Assembly (NCBI GenBank): GCA_003222935.1
Contig: QHXL01000244.1
Location: 1 to 8,702, forward strand
DNA length: 8,702 nt
Direction: 5' to 3'
Origin: Acidobacteriota bacterium
GTDB taxonomy: Bacteria; Acidobacteriota; Blastocatellia; Pyrinomonadales; Pyrinomonadaceae
Under the pieces are notes generated by a model. The model was not told the origin of the DNA. It saw nothing but the letters and a program-made list of their open reading frames with translations, and did no database searches. Numbering within the stretch: the first letter of the stretch is position 1; every line of letters begins with the position of its first letter. Made by a program: the position numbers and the translations under genes. This document shows, piece by piece, positions 6,342-8,702 of the stretch.

Positions 6342-6478
6342 GTAACTTAATCAAGAGATTGAGTGACGAGCAGATCAAAGATGCGTTTCGGTCGGCCAAC
6401 TACTCACCTGAAGAAGTCGATAAGCTAGCGGCAGCATTCCGAGCACGTGCCAATGCCCAGCTCGCAGTTGGAACTTAA
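6335..6478 (+). pseudogene. Frameshifted C-terminal tail of the kinase-like gene
   Basis: Starting at AGT 6335 the -1 frame reads SLGNLIKRLSDEQIKDAF and then a segment with SPEEVDKLAAAFRARANAQL, ending VGT before TAA at 6476-6478. The composition is that of a charged helical C-terminus, and it has no start codon or ribosome binding site of its own. The codon phase differs from the upstream gene by a loss of 1 nt or gain of 2 nt (mod 3). No exact tandem duplication is visible at the join, so a small deletion is more likely than the type of event seen in fusA. Confidence 0.65.
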
Positions 6479-6497
6479 GAAGTGTCCGACTTCGGAA

Positions 6498-6608
6498 TGT
6501 CCGACATGCTTTAGCTTGTCGTGACCTCCATAAAAAATCAGCCACGATTCTTTTTGAATCGTGGCTGATACTTTCTAGAGTCAACGACAAACTGAAGTTT
6601 ATCGGACA
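6498..6608. repeat. Nested inverted-repeat element: two REP-like palindromes around a terminator
   Basis: The ends TGTCCGAC-GTGAC (6498-6525) and GTCAAC-ATCGGACA (6580-6608) are imperfect inverted repeats of 28-29 bp, with about 23 matched positions. Each end contains its own 18-bp palindrome: 6503-6520 (GACATGCT TT AGCTTGTC, one mismatched pair) and 6586-6603 (GACAAACT GA AGTTTATC, one mismatched pair). A further TGTCCGAC at 6483-6490 is a direct copy of the left end. The element fills the whole gap between two convergent genes and reaches to within one base of the S55 stop codon. It may be a BIME or small MITE. Confidence 0.65.
6532..6569 (-). terminator. Intrinsic terminator of the S55-domain gene
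   Basis: ATCAGCCACGATTC (6537-6550) pairs perfectly over 14 bp with GAATCGTGGCTGAT (6556-6569) around a 5-nt loop. On the minus strand the stem is followed by T6 (6537-6532, overlapping the stem end by one base), so it terminates transcription coming from the S55 gene. The plus strand has no clean U-tract after the stem, so it would work less well for the convergent gene. Confidence 0.9.
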
Positions 6609-6609
6609 C

Positions 6610-8472
6610 CTAAGGTATAACGTCAATTGCTATCAGTTGTTGACCTGATATCACAAACTCGGCCGGCGGTAATTCCATTTCATAAACCGGTGACAAAACC
6701 GTTGGCGTATAACCGCCTGAGGTTCTTTCGCTATTTAGAGTAGCCACCATTGAAGGCGGCAAACTTGGCATTTCACTAGTTCCGATGACCGCTCCGTTTG
6801 TTATTCGAAACAGTTTTACGTACAAACGGTCGCTCTTCTTGACCGTGTTAATGGCTCTCACGAGCTGACTCAGATCTTGCGGCACAAATGACTTCGCCGG
6901 TGAACCTTCCTGCAAGGCGCCACCGTCGCCGACAAATACCAGCAACTGACCTGGGGTCGCGTCTTCAGGGATTTGCACCGGAATCCGCTGTACAAACTGT
7001 CGGCCTGACTCAGTGCGAACATACGCTTGAATTTCCACTTTTTCACCACGTCTGACTTCGGTGCGATCCAAAGCAACGCGTTCCAAGGTGCCCGCGTACT
7101 TGGTATCAGACGATGAAATATCAAGCGTAATACCGTCAAGCTGAACGTCATCAAAACCGCTCGTCAGCAACGAACTCACCGGCGACGCAATCGATCCGGC
7201 GGCCATAATGGCTGAGTTCATAGTTGAGAATCGTCGATCAATCTTAATCGCATCCTGCCCTTTAATTTTGATCTCGCCCTTCATGACAATGGTCGAATCA
7301 CCTAGTGCACGTTCGCTCGAAGTGATTGTGTTAAAGACCGTGATATTCAAAAGCAAGGGCGTCAGAAATGTGTCGTTGGCGATTTCGTAAGAATACGTTT
7401 CCTTACGATCACGACTCGTCAGCAGATTTACCTTCACAGGGATCATCTTGGGGGCTTGACCCAGCAAGCCAAAAACTCCGGAGGCTCTATCTTGCGAAAT
7501 CGATCCAACCATCTTCCCCGGAACCGAGAGCTTGAACGAGTTGTTGATATTCGGAACAACGGTGACCACGGACGACTCGGTCATCGGCATGTCGGAAGTG
7601 CCCAAACTCAGAAACGGGTGACCAAAAGCGTAAATACGATCGCCGTCACGCAGCGTGACGGTTCCCGCAGCTGCAAGTGAATAGTCGCCACGAACAAGTT
7701 GAACACTGATCGAGCTGCCGAATGGAAATGTCTTGTCGTTTGCAGGAACGAGTGGAGTAATTGCCGCGGCGCCACCAACACCCGCCACCGGCAACAAACC
7801 GCTGGCCGCTAGCTGCGGTGCAAACATAGCCAACGATTCCTGGCTAATACCGCTAAAAACCAGCGGCGTCGCGATAGGAGTCATCTGTTGACCCATCAAA
7901 GCCATCAAGGGTGAATCAACGGACACCGGAGCGAGTAAAGACATTGGACTTACTGCAGGCTTTGGCAGGTTCGGCTTCCAATCAGTTGAAGCCAACTGCG
8001 CAAATGAAACGGCGCGAGGTTCTTTAGCCTTTTGTTTGTCGTTTTCCGATCCCTTATTGAAGAGATCGATCATTTGCTTAATGGGTGTGATACCGGCGAT
8101 TGGCTCTTTCGAAAAGGGAAAACTAAAAGCGATTGCTCCGACAAGCTTGCCGTCGATAAACACGGGCGACCCTGACATTCCGGCAAATACACCGGTCTTC
8201 TCAGCATTGGCTCCAGTCAGTCTGGCAATAATGGCGGACTGCCGAGGCCCAGGAAAACCGGGGATTACGCCCAGGACTTCCACTCCAAAATCTTCCGACT
8301 CGGTCCCCTGGAAAACAGTCTTCGCGATTCCTTTCATTCCGGGACGTATGTCCTCCAGAGCAAAAAGCTGGGTAGTATTCGCGCTCGGTCCGTTAGTTTG
8401 CTGCGCCCTGGTTAGAGTGTTTGAAGAAATTGCGACTAAGAGGACAAGGAAAACTGAGAAGACTTTATTCAT
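6610..8472 (-). CDS. Exported SpoIVB-type (peptidase S55) domain protein
   Basis: The 620-residue product has a signal peptide (MNKVFSVFLVLLVAISSNTL, cleavage near ALA-like TRA-Q at 23). An S55-like region follows: IRPGMKGIAKTVFQG (42-56), the serine motif GMSGSPVFIDG (98-108, likely nucleophile S100) and, after a long Pro/Ala-rich insert (about 150-250), the histidine motif IYAFGHPF (280-287, H285). Next comes GKMVGSISQDRASGVFGLLG (319-338), which resembles the stretch after the histidine in SpoIVB. The rest (about 440-620) is a beta-rich C-terminus. B. subtilis SpoIVB cleaves SpoIVFA to trigger sigma-K, but no sporulation genes are here, so this is probably a periplasmic protease or structural homologue. 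The serine and histidine halves are in the opposite order to SpoIVB. The start has GAGG at proper spacing, its own promoter and its own terminator. Confidence 0.8.
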   Translation of the reverse strand: MNKVFSVFLVLLVAISSNTLTRAQQTNGPSANTTQLFALEDIRPGMKGIAKTVFQGTESEDFGVEVLGVIPGFPGPRQSAIIARLTGANAEKTGVFAGMSGSPVFIDGKLVGAIAFSFPFSKEPIAGITPIKQMIDLFNKGSENDKQKAKEPRAVSFAQLASTDWKPNLPKPAVSPMSLLAPVSVDSPLMALMGQQMTPIATPLVFSGISQESLAMFAPQLAASGLLPVAGVGGAAAITPLVPANDKTFPFGSSISVQLVRGDYSLAAAGTVTLRDGDRIYAFGHPFLSLGTSDMPMTESSVVTVVPNINNSFKLSVPGKMVGSISQDRASGVFGLLGQAPKMIPVKVNLLTSRDRKETYSYEIANDTFLTPLLLNITVFNTITSSERALGDSTIVMKGEIKIKGQDAIKIDRRFSTMNSAIMAAGSIASPVSSLLTSGFDDVQLDGITLDISSSDTKYAGTLERVALDRTEVRRGEKVEIQAYVRTESGRQFVQRIPVQIPEDATPGQLLVFVGDGGALQEGSPAKSFVPQDLSQLVRAINTVKKSDRLYVKLFRITNGAVIGTSEMPSLPPSMVATLNSERTSGGYTPTVLSPVYEMELPPAEFVISGQQLIAIDVIP

Positions 8473-8559
8473 TCACAACCTCAGACTACTAAATTCAATT
8501 GGGAACCTTGAAATGCGTCTTTTAATAGATGCCGAAATCAGGTCCAAAGACGCTTAGCG

Positions 8560-8589
8560 ACTATAAACTTCGCAAAAGAAGTCGGTCAA
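8560..8589 (-). promoter_or_regulatory. Sigma70-type promoter of the S55-domain gene
   Basis: On the minus strand TTGACC (8589-8584) is followed after 18 nt by TATAGT (8565-8560), the same -10 as the str promoter. The start of transcription should be near 8553, about 80 nt before the ATG. The spacer holds an inverted repeat ACTTC/GAAGT (8567-8571 and 8578-8582) that could be an operator or chance. Confidence 0.6.
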
Positions 8590-8702
8590 GGCAGAGGTAC
8601 CAAGTAGATGCTCATTACTCAAAGGACAGGTTAGGACGGATAGTCCCGAAAGCACCTTCCGGGGTCCCATTTCCTGGCTAGTATTTGTTTCTGAGTCACG
8701 AC
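8590..8702. other. Intergenic stretch upstream of the S55 promoter
   Basis: I see no gene here. The one visible structure is a hairpin CCCGAAAG/CTTCCGGG with one mismatch and a 3-nt loop (8645-8663), without a U-tract. It could be the end of a neighbouring transcript beyond the window. Confidence 0.3.

Noticed and set aside
8036..8557. 173-codon plus-strand frame opposite the S55 gene start
   Set aside because: It is antisense to a protein with a signal peptide and conserved motifs, its product is low in recognisable structure, and it has no ribosome binding site context.

Overview
The window carries a bacterial str operon on the minus strand and a group of exported-protein genes. The S7/S12/EF-G sequences, a non-sporulation SpoIVB-type (S55) protein, proline/lysine-rich TPR lipoproteins and PKD/OmpA-like secreted proteins together suggest Acidobacteriota, perhaps Blastocatellia. 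That placement rests on recall of the families, not on a search.

Layout. Positions 1-2839 (minus) hold rpsL, rpsG and fusA in the usual order; fusA runs off the left edge. A good sigma70-type promoter at 3223-3251 precedes rpsL by about 380 nt. The leader between them is rich in hairpins and includes a terminator-like stem-loop just before the rpsL ribosome binding site. Both spacers inside the operon carry repeats: a pair of inverted REP-like palindromes (rpsL-rpsG) and a snap-back array of heptamers (rpsG-fusA). fusA is broken by a perfect 5-bp tandem duplication. Removing one copy restores a textbook EF-G sequence up to the window edge.

Positions 3297-4326 (minus) form a small operon. It has a 46-codon upstream ORF with a strong Shine-Dalgarno, a TPR lipoprotein gene that the ORF overlaps, and a 55-residue single-pass membrane protein. 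The last two genes are 8 nt apart.

Positions 4451-6478 (plus) hold two exported proteins separated by an excellent terminator. One is a two-PKD protein with a C-terminal OmpA-like region. The other is an unrecognised secreted protein with kinase-like motifs, whose C-terminal helix has been thrown into another frame.

Positions 6479-6609 are a nested inverted-repeat element: two REP-like palindromes around a minus-strand terminator. This terminator serves the large S55-domain gene at 6610-8472 (minus), which has its own promoter at 8560-8589. The main surprises are the two disrupted reading frames, the two REP-like doublets with the same 18-bp architecture, and the permuted order of catalytic motifs in the S55 protein.
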